DNA of 50,571 bases from Chloroflexota bacterium (GCA_009840175.1 VXOI01000228.1:1-50571); one strand, 5' to 3'. Counted from the first letter of the stretch, positions 25,233 to 33,237 are shown. Numbers and translations: made by a program. Notes: generated from the sequence alone by a model not told the origin.

Positions 25233-26075
25233 TTAGAAGCTCGGCTTGGTGGGAAAGGGGGTCACCTGGAGTTCGTGGGTCCAGCAGGATCTGTCCTGGG
25301 TGTGCAGGTAATAAAAAGCCTCGGCGATTTTGACGGGGTTCATCAGCAGGTCAGGATTCTGCTGGGCATGGGCCGTGGCCCGTGTTCCCGGAGAATCTAT
25401 CATGCCGTCAATGACCACGTTGGCGACGTGGACGCCGTGCTCGGAGTACTCCTCGGTCAGCGCCTGCGCGAACCCCCGCATCAGCACCCGCGGGTAGTAC
25501 AGCGACTGCCCGGTGTACCGCTTGCGGCCCCGCAGGGAGAAGTTGTTGTTGGAAATGAGGATGGTGCCCTGGCCCTTCTCCCGCATGGAGGGCAGCACCT
25601 CCTTGGCTACCAGGAAGGGACCGCTGCTGGCGATGTGCTGGGCGGTCTCGTACATCTCGAAGGGGATGTTCTCCATGAGTTCCATTTCCGGCGGCAGGTC
25701 GCGGCCCTCGAGGTAGCCCGCGTTGTAGACCAGCACGTCGGGATCGCCGGCCTCTTCCCGTATCCTGGCGAAGGCATTGGAGATGGAATCGCGGGAGGCG
25801 AGGTCCAGCTCGACGATCATGGCGTCATCACCCGCTTCGCGTATGGCCGCCTCGAGCGGAGCGGCATTGGCGTGATTGCGGGTGGTAAGCACGGTGAAGA
25901 AGCCTTCCTGCGCGAACTTGAGGGAGATGGCCCCACCCACGCCCCAGCGCACGCCGACGGGCAGGTCGCTGTCGTCAATGTCGCCACCGTGGACCAGGTG
26001 AGTGTTGCGGCCGTCCGACTGCCACTTGGATGTCGCGCCGATGACGACGGCGACGGGTTTTCCGTTCGAGTTCAT
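25233..26075 (-). CDS. SDR family oxidoreductase with an insertion in the glycine loop
   Basis: 280 aa. The Rossmann start VAVVIGATSKW is followed by about 25 inserted residues (SDGRNTHLVHGGDIDDSDLP) before the loop resumes as GVRWGVGGAISLKFAQEG, so the normal TGxxxGIG is split. NAG appears in VLVYNAGYLEG. The catalytic Tyr-Lys region reads GQSLYYPRVLMRGFAQAL; when aligned on RGFAQAL the usual Lys is Arg and the Tyr is displaced by one or two positions. The rest of the fold looks intact. It may have changed cofactor or catalytic function. GAGAGGAATCC lies upstream of the ATG. Confidence 0.82.
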   Translation of the reverse strand: MNSNGKPVAVVIGATSKWQSDGRNTHLVHGGDIDDSDLPVGVRWGVGGAISLKFAQEGFFTVLTTRNHANAAPLEAAIREAGDDAMIVELDLASRDSISNAFARIREEAGDPDVLVYNAGYLEGRDLPPEMELMENIPFEMYETAQHIASSGPFLVAKEVLPSMREKGQGTILISNNNFSLRGRKRYTGQSLYYPRVLMRGFAQALTEEYSEHGVHVANVVIDGMIDSPGTRATAHAQQNPDLLMNPVKIAEAFYYLHTQDRSCWTHELQVTPFPTKPSF

Positions 26076-26233
26076 GTTGGATTCCTCTCGCAGATGTGTC
26101 GGCTATCTACATTGGAAAAAGCCAAATACGAGCGGCCGGGCCTTGCGGCGGCGGGAGACCGCGCACCGGAACTGACCCCGCAAATGTATCGGCAATCCAA
26201 TACTAACAGGTCAATCAAGGGGCGCAAGGGATG

Positions 26234-26310
26234 TGGTGGGCCTGGATGGACTCGAACCAACGACCTCGGTCTTATCAGGACCGCGCTCTAACCGCCTGAG
26301 CTACAGGCCC
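26234..26310 (-). tRNA. tRNA-Ile (anticodon GAU)
   Basis: 77 bases on the minus strand. Acceptor GGGCCTG pairs with CAGGCCC, followed by A and an encoded CCA. D-arm TAGCTCAGGCGGTTAGAGC, anticodon loop CTGATAA (GAU), and T-arm with GGTTCGAGTCC are all present. The false plus-strand ORFs here (GGPGWTRTNDLG) are typical translations of an antisense tRNA. Confidence 0.95.
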
Positions 26311-26424
26311 ACATTCGGGGGGAATGCCAACTCCGTTCCAGCGACGACCGGGCGGACGCCGGGAGTGGCACTGTTCGACTATTATATCTGCCGGGTCCGG
26401 GTTAGACAACCCTGACGGATCCCG

Positions 26425-27615
26425 CTAACTCGGTCCGTCCGGGCCGTCGCCGCCTGCGATGTCCGCCCCGGGCGCATCCACAGGGGGCGGGCGGCGCACT
26501 ATAACCGACGGTACGGTGGGGCGGCTGTTACCCTGGGGCGATGCTCCGTTGGGAAATTGCAGAACGCGCACCGGGTAGTTGATGATGATACCTTCCTCAG
26601 CGAAGCGGCGATGTAGCTCATTCACCAGTTCAGAGCGCAGCTCGAAGCTGGACAACCGGTCCCTGGCCTGCACGAACAGCCAGAAGTCCACGTTTGACTC
26701 GCCAAAGGTATCGAAAGCGAAATATGATCCGTAGTCTTTCACCGCGTGGGGGCTCTCTTCCAGCACCCGATTCATTACATCCCTGGACACTGCTTCCACC
26801 CGGTCCAGGTCGCTGCTGTAACTGACGCCGCAGGTCAGATAGACGTTGATCGGCGGCGTCGGCTCACTATAGTTTGTGACGATTGACTCCGCCAGGCGCG
26901 AGTTGGGTATAACCACCAGTTGGTTCTCCCAAGTGCGGATTCGAGTACTGCGCAGACTCACTTCTATCACGTATCCCGCGATACCTCCCTCAAGCTCGAT
27001 GTAGTCGCCGGGGGAGATGACGTTCTCTGTCGCAACGTAGGTGCCGGCGAAAACGTTGGACAAGGTCGGCTGTATCGCCAGCGCTACGGCCAGGCCGCCG
27101 AGGCTCAGGCTGGCAATCAACGGACCGATGGATATGCCCAGCGCGTCCAGCATCAGCATAACGCCGATGGCGTACACTATTATGACCGCCACCTTGCGCA
27201 GTATGGGGAGGATGTGGGCGGTGGCGCTGCGCTGGTCCACGCTCAGCCGGGAGATGTACCAGTCGAGGGAGACCGATAGCAGCCGCGTGATAAGGACGAG
27301 CGCCGCCAAAATGGCGGCGGCGGTGAAGAGGGCATTAACCACGTCCCGCTGCCCGGCGGTGAGGTCAGTGGGAATGACCACTGCCAGGTAGCTGCCCAGC
27401 ACCAGTATGATGAGGCTGACCGGACGGCGGACTGCCCGGAAGACCAAGTCATCCAGTTCTGTTTCGGTGTGATGGGACAGCCGCTGGGCCAGGGGGATGA
27501 TGACGTAGTGCGACAGGGCCGACACCAGCATCGCGATGCCGAAGATTATCAGCCCGATTACCGGGTCTACCCAGGCCTGGTCTTCCAGCCCGAAACGGGC
27601 GAGCAGCGAGTCCAT
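26425..27615 (-). CDS. Small-conductance mechanosensitive channel (MscS family)
   Basis: 396 aa. Three or four N-terminal helices precede the pore helix region ASLSLGGLAVALAIQPTLSNVFAG, the Ala/Gly-rich TM3 of MscS. This is followed by GDYIELEGGIAGYVIEVSLRSTR and WENQLVVIPNSRLAESIV (the beta domain). The C-terminal cytoplasmic cage domain is complete, then a polar disordered tail. Gated by membrane tension; releases osmolytes in hypo-osmotic shock. ATG 27615 follows AGGACGTAA. Separated by about 50 bases from the sirtuin gene upstream on the same strand. Confidence 0.93.
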   Translation of the reverse strand: MDSLLARFGLEDQAWVDPVIGLIIFGIAMLVSALSHYVIIPLAQRLSHHTETELDDLVFRAVRRPVSLIILVLGSYLAVVIPTDLTAGQRDVVNALFTAAAILAALVLITRLLSVSLDWYISRLSVDQRSATAHILPILRKVAVIIVYAIGVMLMLDALGISIGPLIASLSLGGLAVALAIQPTLSNVFAGTYVATENVISPGDYIELEGGIAGYVIEVSLRSTRIRTWENQLVVIPNSRLAESIVTNYSEPTPPINVYLTCGVSYSSDLDRVEAVSRDVMNRVLEESPHAVKDYGSYFAFDTFGESNVDFWLFVQARDRLSSFELRSELVNELHRRFAEEGIIINYPVRVLQFPNGASPQGNSRPTVPSVIVRRPPPVDAPGADIAGGDGPDGPS

Positions 27616-27663
27616 TTACGTCCTGGCGTCTCTCTGTCGTTGCTCTTTGGCTGTTCGGGCGAA

Positions 27664-28479
27664 TTATAGCCGATTCAGCAGTCGGGGCAGAATATCGTCG
27701 GCCGGGCCGGTGAGCACAACGTCGCACCAGGGGGTGAGGGACGTTGGTTCGGGGTTCACTTCGATAAGGGTCGCGCCCCGTTCCTGGGCCACCAGCGGCA
27801 TCCGCGCCGCCGGGTTGACGGTGCCCGACGTTCCCACCAGCAACATACAATCGCACCGCTCCGCCGCCTCGCGGCAGGCTTGCAGCGTGTCGGGAGGTAT
27901 TGGCTCTCCGAACATCACCGTGTCCAGCTTGAGCACGCCGCCGCACTCGCCGCAAAGCGGAGGCCTGTTGGCAAGACCAGCCCCTTCGGCAAGCTCAGGA
28001 TGAGCGGAGAGTTGCGCCTCGAAGTCGCCGCGATGGAACCGCAGGCCGCATTGCAGGCAGCGCAGCCGGTTGCGGTTGCCGTGAATTTCCAGCACGGCGC
28101 GGCTGCCGGCGGCGGTTTGCAGGTTGTCCACGTTCTGGGTGATGACGCAGCGCAGGATGCCCCGCCGCTCCAGTTCGGCAAGGGCCAGGTGCCCGGCGTT
28201 GGGCGCGGCCCGGTCAACGGCCTGCTTCATCTGGTACACGGGATGTGACGGGTCAACCTCGGCAGCCAGCCGCTTCCGCCACCACGCCGCCGGGTCAAGG
28301 GCGAACTCCTGGTACGACAGCAGCGGCGGAGTGCCGCGCTGCGTCCACAGTCCGCCCGCGCCGCGATACGTGGGAATGCCGCTGCCCGCCGACAGCCCGG
28401 CCCCGGCCAGCGCCACCACGTAACGGGCGCGGGAGATGAGGGCGGCGGCTTGTTGTATTTCGTTGGTCGACTGGGTCAT
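27664..28479 (-). CDS. Sir2 family NAD-dependent protein deacylase
   Basis: NAD-dependent lysine deacylase. Motifs: VALAGAGLSAGSGIPTYRG (NAD loop), TQNVDNLQTAAG (substrate/NAD), the catalytic His in EIHGN, two zinc Cys pairs CLQCG and CGECGG, GTSGTVNPAA, and EVNPE. Between the zinc pairs lies SAHPELAEGAGLAN, which is encoded by an inserted dispersed repeat (27981-28005). The reading frame is intact and the Cys pairs are kept. The insert lengthens the zinc module. The track starts at 28500; MTQSTNEIQQAAAL (28479) is the more likely start, giving 271 aa. Confidence 0.93.
   Translation of the reverse strand: MTQSTNEIQQAAALISRARYVVALAGAGLSAGSGIPTYRGAGGLWTQRGTPPLLSYQEFALDPAAWWRKRLAAEVDPSHPVYQMKQAVDRAAPNAGHLALAELERRGILRCVITQNVDNLQTAAGSRAVLEIHGNRNRLRCLQCGLRFHRGDFEAQLSAHPELAEGAGLANRPPLCGECGGVLKLDTVMFGEPIPPDTLQACREAAERCDCMLLVGTSGTVNPAARMPLVAQERGATLIEVNPEPTSLTPWCDVVLTGPADDILPRLLNRL
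27981..28005. repeat. Dispersed CTGAGCTTGCCGAAGG repeat inside the sirtuin CDS
   Basis: CCCCTTCGGCAAGCTCAGGA followed by TGAGC. It matches the intergenic repeats at 22937-22967 and 6493-6537, yet here it is read in frame and contributes about nine residues (HPELAEGA) to the protein. Confidence 0.7.
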
Positions 28480-28503
28480 AAGCTGATTTTCTGCCACCAA
28501 ACT

Positions 28504-29466
28504 TTATGAGCCAGTCCGCAGTTCGTTTAGTTCAGCAGTCCGGTCTCGCAGATTATCGCCCAAGTTGATTCTTGCAGTCACTCGCGCTTCGCCCACACGC
28601 ATTCCCATCACAACAGGAATCGCCGCCAATCCCAAGCCGGTGGCGCTCAAAGCCGAGCCGATTGCACTGTATGCCGACGCCCGGCCCAGCCGCTTGCCGC
28701 CGCTGCGCATGGTATCCCGCAACGCGGCCCGGCCCATCAGATATTGCCGTCCCTCGGTTACTCCGATTATCAGCGCGGATGTGACGGGAATAACGTCAAC
28801 CGCAAACTCGGCGGCAATGTCCAGCGCGTTGCTGATAGCATCCTCTGACAGCTCCGCTATCTGCTCTTCCGTGGTTTCTTCCAGCATTGAGTGAGATATA
28901 TTGGTTCCAACTATGCCGTCAAGTTCGCTGTCCACTTCTTCGGGAACAGCTACGCGATAGCCCCCTTCCAGTGCTCCCTTCACATAGGATAAATCTTCCG
29001 TGGCCTTGAGCTGTATCTGTTCAACTGTTTCGCCGTTCCGGTCAGCGATTTCCAAGTCCCAGCCCGGCTGGTTTGAGGAATCAGCCAGACGCGCTACCTG
29101 CCCAGGCTCAAGCTGCAACTCGCCGACGGTTTCGCCGTCGTTCAGCCGGTCTCTGACCAAGACCTCGAAATATATGCCCTTGGTGTTGTTGACGTAACCC
29201 TGAATTTGTTCAGCGCTTCTGTCAGCCAACGTAGCCGGGTCTACTCTGGGATGACCCCGTTCAAATGCTGCGAGAAGCTGCGGGTTTTTCTCCGGCTCCA
29301 ATCCCAGATTGATCAAATCGTCGGCGCTTATATCTGCGGCGATTCCGGCTGTTTCCAGTACCTCCCGCTCACTGCGGCAGCGGTACTGTTCCACAAGCGC
29401 CAGCAACTCCGCCCTCTGCCTGGGCGGATAATTGTCGGATAGAGAAACTAGTTCATCCTCAATCAT
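28504..29466 (-). CDS. Putative membrane-associated PD-(D/E)xK (QxK) nuclease-like protein
   Basis: 320 aa, not a family I can name. The central region has a restriction-endonuclease-like motif set: YFEVLVRDRL (Glu about residue 101), GWDLEIADRNG (Asp about 137) and QIQLKA (Gln-x-Lys about 152-154), the QxK variant found in Mrr-type enzymes. The C-terminal third is hydrophobic (DVIPVTSALIIGV and SALSATGLGLAAIPVVMGM), predicting one or two membrane helices. The start at 29466 (MIEDEL) follows AAGG; the GTG at 29475 in the track is less likely. It directly follows a coiled-coil gene with a 51-base gap, suggesting a two-gene unit. Nuclease assignment is inference. Confidence 0.55.
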   Translation of the reverse strand: MIEDELVSLSDNYPPRQRAELLALVEQYRCRSEREVLETAGIAADISADDLINLGLEPEKNPQLLAAFERGHPRVDPATLADRSAEQIQGYVNNTKGIYFEVLVRDRLNDGETVGELQLEPGQVARLADSSNQPGWDLEIADRNGETVEQIQLKATEDLSYVKGALEGGYRVAVPEEVDSELDGIVGTNISHSMLEETTEEQIAELSEDAISNALDIAAEFAVDVIPVTSALIIGVTEGRQYLMGRAALRDTMRSGGKRLGRASAYSAIGSALSATGLGLAAIPVVMGMRVGEARVTARINLGDNLRDRTAELNELRTGS

Positions 29467-29517
29467 TACGGCCACCTTGAAGTTATGCGGAATGGTCTAC
29501 TGGTATCTTGGATACAT

Positions 29518-29997
29518 TCAGCCAAATAACGCCCTCCAGATTCGTCGGAGAATGCCGACGGAGTTGCGTTGTTGCCTCTCCTGTTCCAAATGGGCCACCC
29601 TCTCGGCTAACTCCCCTTGGAATTGCCGAATGTCCGCGGATTCCTGTTCCAGTCGGGCCACTCGCTCGACCAACTGCCCCTGTAATTGTCGAAAGTTTGT
29701 GGATTCCTGTTCCAACTGGCCCACCCGTCGGCTGGTGTCGGTCTGGTCGTGATGCAAGCCGACCGCTACCCGTGTGACCGCCTCAGTGAATTCGTCGAAC
29801 CGGCGGATGTCTGCGCCAGTAAGTACTTCCCCAGAGCGTTGGATGACCTGACCAGTGGACCTTGAGGCGTCGCTTATTTCTTGCCCGGCGCGTTGAAATC
29901 CCCGCCCGGCTCTATTGGCAGCGCGGCGCAACCACGAAGGACGTCCTTCAGATTCTTGGGAATTTTCGCCGCTTTGAGACGGTTGCTGTTCCGACAT
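29518..29997 (-). CDS. Coiled-coil protein with 21-residue repeats
   Basis: 159 aa from MSEQQPSQSG (the track begins at 30033). A polar, disordered N-terminus is followed by RRAANRAGRGFQRAGQE, then two and a half copies of a 21-residue unit (RVGQLEQESTNFRQLQGQL, RVARLEQESADIRQFQGEL, RVAHLEQE) with heptad-like spacing, and a short amphipathic C-terminal tail (ILRRIWRALFG) that could bind membrane. The repeats are also near-identical at DNA level with a 63-base period. Probably an elongated oligomer that partners the nuclease-like membrane protein downstream. Function unknown. Confidence 0.7.
   Translation of the reverse strand: MSEQQPSQSGENSQESEGRPSWLRRAANRAGRGFQRAGQEISDASRSTGQVIQRSGEVLTGADIRRFDEFTEAVTRVAVGLHHDQTDTSRRVGQLEQESTNFRQLQGQLVERVARLEQESADIRQFQGELAERVAHLEQERQQRNSVGILRRIWRALFG
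29572..29735. repeat. 63-bp tandem repeat, about 2.5 units, inside the coiled-coil gene
   Basis: CTCCTGTTCC, TTCCTGTTCC and TTCCTGTTCC recur at 29578, 29641 and 29704, exactly 63 bases apart, each followed by a similar GGCCAC segment. The period is a multiple of three, so unit loss or gain keeps the frame. Confidence 0.75.
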
Positions 29998-30063
29998 TGC
30001 GTCTTCTTTCGCCACTGTCAACCTCACCTCCAATAGGAATTTTGCAGCTTCTGATTTCAGGTG

Positions 30064-30708
30064 TCACCCCTCAAACCCCTCCGCCCCTAGCAGCGGCACG
30101 AACCGGCAGGGGCCGAGAGCGCTGATGGACACGCCCTCGCCGGTTTTCAGCACCAGCAGCAGCTCCTGCTGCTCACGAGAACCGACGGGCAGGGTCATGC
30201 GTCCGCCCACCCGCAGTTGCGACAGCAGCGACTGCGGTATGGCCGGCGCGGCGGCGGCCACCAGTATGGCGTCGTAGGGGCCGTGCTCCGGGCAGCCGGG
30301 CACCGGCCCGGCCAGCTCCACCACCACGTTGCGGTAGTCCAGCTCCAGCAGCGTGGCCTCGGCTCGCGCGGCCAGCGCGGGCAGCCGCTCGACGGTGACC
30401 ACCATTCCGTCCGGGGCGGCCTTCGCCAGCACCGCCGCCTGGTAGCCGGACCCGCAGCCCACCTCCAGAACCTTGTCGCGGGGCGACAGGCGTAGGGCGG
30501 CAGTCATCTCCGCCACCATCATGGGCTGGGAGATGGTCTGCCCCTCTCCGATGGCCAGCGGTATGTCCAGGTAGGCCATGCTGCGCTGCTCCGGTGGCAC
30601 GAACCGTTCCCTCGGTACGGCGGCCATCGCTCGCAGCGTCTCCGGCGAGCGTATGCGCCCGGACAGCTTGGTCAGCAGCTCGGCCCGTTTGCGCTCCAAC
30701 TCGCTCAT
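30064..30708 (-). CDS. pcm: Protein-L-isoaspartate O-methyltransferase
   Basis: Repairs isoaspartyl residues by SAM-dependent methylation. RERFVPPEQRSMAYLDIPLA, GEGQTISQPMMVAEMTAAL and SAM motif I VLEVGCGSGYQAAVLA are diagnostic. The later AILVAAAAPAIPQSLL and LRVGGRMTLPVGSREQQ complete the fold. About 214 aa from MSELERKRAE (30708); the track ORF starts upstream at 30819 but those 37 residues overlap the divergent LLM gene and are not family-like. Stops with LLGAEGFEG. Confidence 0.93.
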   Translation of the reverse strand: MSELERKRAELLTKLSGRIRSPETLRAMAAVPRERFVPPEQRSMAYLDIPLAIGEGQTISQPMMVAEMTAALRLSPRDKVLEVGCGSGYQAAVLAKAAPDGMVVTVERLPALAARAEATLLELDYRNVVVELAGPVPGCPEHGPYDAILVAAAAPAIPQSLLSQLRVGGRMTLPVGSREQQELLLVLKTGEGVSISALGPCRFVPLLGAEGFEG

Positions 30709-30817
30709 ACTGGATTTTAGCATGGGGACTGAATGCCGGATTCCGGGCGTTTGACACACCATAGGCCGCAACCTAGAATCGAGTACTGATACAGCAATTT
30801 CCAGGGCCGGAGGGTTC

Positions 30818-31900
30818 ATGCACGTCGGACTGGTGATGGAATGCGACTACCGCTATGGCGAGACCGAGCAGGCAGCCTTCGATGAAGCCTTTGCCATGGC
30901 AGAGGCGGCGGAGATGGGCGGACTGACCGGCGTTTGGCTGGCGGAGCGGCACTTCGCCGCGCCACGCAGCCCGCTGGACACCGGCGGAGCAGGCATTCCG
31001 TCAGTGGTGTCCGCGCCGCTCATCATCTCGTCGGCGATTGTGGCCCGCTATGAGAGTCTGCGGGTGGGCGTGGCGGTTAACGTGCTGCCCCTGGCGCATC
31101 CCATACGCATCGCCGAGGAAGTGGCGACGGTGGACCACATCAGCCGCGGCCGGGTCGAGTTCGGCGTGGGCCGCAGCGGATTCGCCCGGGCCTATGACGG
31201 CTACGGCATCTCCTACGCCGAGAGCCGCGAGCGCTTCCAGGAATGTCTCGACGTGATACTGTCCGCATGGACCAATGAAAGGTTCTCCTACGAGGGCAAG
31301 CACTACCGGTTCAACGACGTCTGCGTCATTCCCAAGCCCTTCCAGAAGCCCCATCCGCCGCTGCGCATCGCCGCCACGACGAAGGAGACCTTCCCGCAGG
31401 TGGGACGCGCCGGCATCCCCGTGTTCGTCGGGCTGCGGGGCATGGACCGCCCGGCCCTCGCCGACAGCCTGAACGCATACCGGACGGCGTGGAAGGAGGC
31501 CGGGCACGAAGGCGATGCCAGCGTATTCCTGCGCATCCCAGTCTTCGTGGGCGAGACCGACGAGCAGGCCCACGCCGACGCCGAGGAATCCACCATGACA
31601 GCCTACCGCCGTCTGGCCCAGAACTTCCTCAACAGCGCCACCGTGGCCGGGGCCACGCCCGACGAGGAGCGTGTTCAGCGAGGCCATCGTCTCTCCGCCA
31701 TTACCTACGAGGACCTGCTGCGCGACCGCCTGGCCTACGGCGGCCCGGACCGGGTGACCGAGTTGCTGCGCGAGATTATCGAAGAACTGCAACTGGACGG
31801 CGTGGTAGCCGAGGTCAACGTGGGTGGCGGCATCTCGAAGGACAAGGTGCTGGCGTCGGTCAACCGCTTCGCCACCGAGGTAGCCCCGGCCCTGCGCTGA
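30818..31900 (+). CDS. LLM class flavin-dependent oxidoreductase (paralogue 3)
   Basis: 360 aa. MHVGLVMECDYRYG start, WLAERHFAAPRSPL (E-R-H-F in place of E-H-H-F), HISRGRVEFGVGRSGFARAY as the phosphate-binding loop, KPFQKPHPPLRIAAT in mid-chain, and a C-terminal substrate domain. Same family as genes at 16.7, 24.1 and 38.8 kb but clearly diverged from them. Likely FMN or F420 dependent; substrate unknown. GGAGGG lies only four bases before the ATG, shorter spacing than usual. Divergent from pcm with about 110 bases between starts. Confidence 0.9.
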   Translation: MHVGLVMECDYRYGETEQAAFDEAFAMAEAAEMGGLTGVWLAERHFAAPRSPLDTGGAGIPSVVSAPLIISSAIVARYESLRVGVAVNVLPLAHPIRIAEEVATVDHISRGRVEFGVGRSGFARAYDGYGISYAESRERFQECLDVILSAWTNERFSYEGKHYRFNDVCVIPKPFQKPHPPLRIAATTKETFPQVGRAGIPVFVGLRGMDRPALADSLNAYRTAWKEAGHEGDASVFLRIPVFVGETDEQAHADAEESTMTAYRRLAQNFLNSATVAGATPDEERVQRGHRLSAITYEDLLRDRLAYGGPDRVTELLREIIEELQLDGVVAEVNVGGGISKDKVLASVNRFATEVAPALR

Positions 31901-31924
31901 CTTGGGTTTACCGGCACTCCATCA

Positions 31925-31942
31925 TTCCCGCGAAAGCGGGAA
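31925..31942. repeat. TTCCCGC-GAAA-GCGGGAA hairpin repeat
   Basis: Perfect seven-base stem with GAAA tetraloop, a common dispersed hairpin repeat, just downstream of the LLM stop at 31900. Possible terminator. Confidence 0.6.
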
Positions 31943-31973
31943 CGACGGAGAATTTGGCAACTCGTTTAGTGCT

Positions 31974-32098
31974 CCAGGGCCTTTCCAAAGCTCCCTCTTG
32001 TCGTCCTGAGCAAATCGAAGGGTCTCTATCCCAAGTATAGGATTCTTCGCTGCGCTCAGAATGACAGACGTAACGACAGCGGCTTTGGAAAGGCCCTG
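31974..32098. mobile_element. Miniature inverted-repeat element with 8-bp target duplication
   Basis: CAGGGCCTTTCCAAAGC (31975-31991) and its exact reverse complement GCTTTGGAAAGGCCCTG (32082-32098) bound about 125 bases. The interior holds TTCTTCGCTGCGCTCAGAAT, the same core as 23968-24081. The flanks carry TTAGTGCT on both sides (31966-31973 and 32099-32106), a likely 8-bp target-site duplication. It encodes no protein, so it would need a transposase supplied elsewhere. The right copy of the duplication contains the stop codon of the HAD gene. Confidence 0.82.
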
Positions 32099-32875
32099 TT
32101 AGTGCTGAGCAGTAACTCGCGGCAGGATATAGCGGTCTATTGCGTAGGCCAAGCCGTCTGCCTCCACGGGCGGGGCTGACAGGCTCGCCGCGGCACGGAT
32201 TTCCTCCGGCGCGCCGCCCATTGCTATCGGCAGGCCGCAGGCCCGCAGCATGGGCAGGTCGTTGTAGCTGTCGCCCACGCAGGCCATCTCGGACGGCTCA
32301 ACGCCCAGCATCTCGCCCATGCGGGCGATACCGCTGCCCTTGTCCACCCCCTTCACGGTGAAATCCACCGCCCACAGGCCGTTGTAGGGCAGAGACGCCA
32401 GGATGACGCTCATCCGTGGGTGGTCGCTGAAGCGTACGGTCAACGCTTCCGCATTCTCTCGGGACATATCCAGCGCCGAAATGCGGACGATGTCCCAGTC
32501 GGGGATGTCGCTGACGCGGCGGAAGGTGCCCTCAACGTGAGTGGCGACGAAACGCGCCTCCAGCTCCCCGATGAGCGTCAGCACCTCCGAAGCCAGTTCC
32601 GGCCCCAGGTTGGCGCTCCAGATGTGGCGGCGCTCCACCGGGTCTAGGATGGCCGCGCCACCATCCGACAGTTGCGGCCCGGCCAGCCCAAGCTGCCGGG
32701 CGTACTCGAAGACATCCTGAGGCTCGCGCCCGGTGGCGATGAACACCGGAATCCGCGCCGAGAGCCGCACTATGGCGTCCTTCACTGCCGACGTGACACG
32801 CTCGTCCGGCCCGATGATGGTGCCGTCGAGGTCGAGGGCCGCTGCCCGGATAACCCCTTGAAATTCTGGTTCCAT
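32099..32875 (-). CDS. HAD-IIB (Cof-type) phosphatase
   Basis: 258 aa. HAD motif I AALDLDGTIIG (nucleophile Asp), motif II VFIATGRE, and motif III/IV VKGVDKGSGIARM with VGDSYNDLPML are all present, with a C2B cap between. Hydrolyses a small phosphorylated metabolite such as a sugar phosphate; the substrate is not determinable. The track ORF starts at 32914, but the 13 extra residues are encoded by a hairpin; ATG 32875 (MEPEFQGVIRA) is preferred. The stop TAA is part of the target duplication made by the adjacent miniature element. Confidence 0.88.
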   Translation of the reverse strand: MEPEFQGVIRAAALDLDGTIIGPDERVTSAVKDAIVRLSARIPVFIATGREPQDVFEYARQLGLAGPQLSDGGAAILDPVERRHIWSANLGPELASEVLTLIGELEARFVATHVEGTFRRVSDIPDWDIVRISALDMSRENAEALTVRFSDHPRMSVILASLPYNGLWAVDFTVKGVDKGSGIARMGEMLGVEPSEMACVGDSYNDLPMLRACGLPIAMGGAPEEIRAAASLSAPPVEADGLAYAIDRYILPRVTAQH

Positions 32876-32899
32876 ACAAGTGTTCCGCGCACAAATGAA

Positions 32900-32921
32900 G
32901 GGGCGCATGGCCATGCGCCCC
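32900..32921 (-). terminator. Palindrome between the DUF3566-like and HAD genes
   Basis: GGGGCGCATGGCCATGCGCC plus CC. A perfect 22-base palindrome just after the stop of the upstream minus-strand gene; likely its terminator. Confidence 0.55.
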
Positions 32922-32946
32922 CGAGGATTCTGTTTACGAACGCGCC

Positions 32947-33237
32947 CTAGTCCAGTTTCAGATTGATTCTAATCCCGCCAACCCATCTGGCGAATAAATT
33001 ATATGCAAGAGGCGCGATAATCCCCACGGCCAGTCCGCCACCAGCGAACATCGCTGTCATGCCGGGAATTGCCGCAAAGGCAAGCCCGGTGCCTCCCCAG
33101 GACACTTGGCCCACGATGATATCGTAAATCGCCCCGCCAACAGAATAGATTATCCCCAGGGTCAAGCCCACAATTCCCATCAGAACCGTCAGGAACTTGG
33201 CTGAAGACAAAATCCCGATGCGCTTCAATTCTGTCAT
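32947..33237 (-). CDS. Small two-helix membrane protein (DUF3566-like)
   Basis: 96 aa. KRIGILSSAKFLTVLMGIVG opens the first helix, a glycine-rich FAGGGLAVGIIAPLAYNLFA forms the second, and WVGGIRINLKL closes the protein. The pattern of K-R-x-x-x-x-S-x-x-K, two helices, Y-N-x-x-A-x-W-x-G-G-I matches a small membrane family annotated DUF3566 or related; the match is by eye. Function unknown. Flanked by hairpins on both sides, so it is probably transcribed alone. Confidence 0.6.
   Translation of the reverse strand: MTELKRIGILSSAKFLTVLMGIVGLTLGIIYSVGGAIYDIIVGQVSWGGTGLAFAAIPGMTAMFAGGGLAVGIIAPLAYNLFARWVGGIRINLKLD

Noticed and set aside
26234-26310. tRNA gene as the attachment site of the element
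   Set aside because: The tRNA lies 14 kb from the integrase, and the junction is inside a protein-coding start at about 40900.
28504-29997. Colicin-type bacteriocin and immunity pair
   Set aside because: No receptor or translocation domain and no immunity-like gene; coiled coil plus membrane nuclease fits better.
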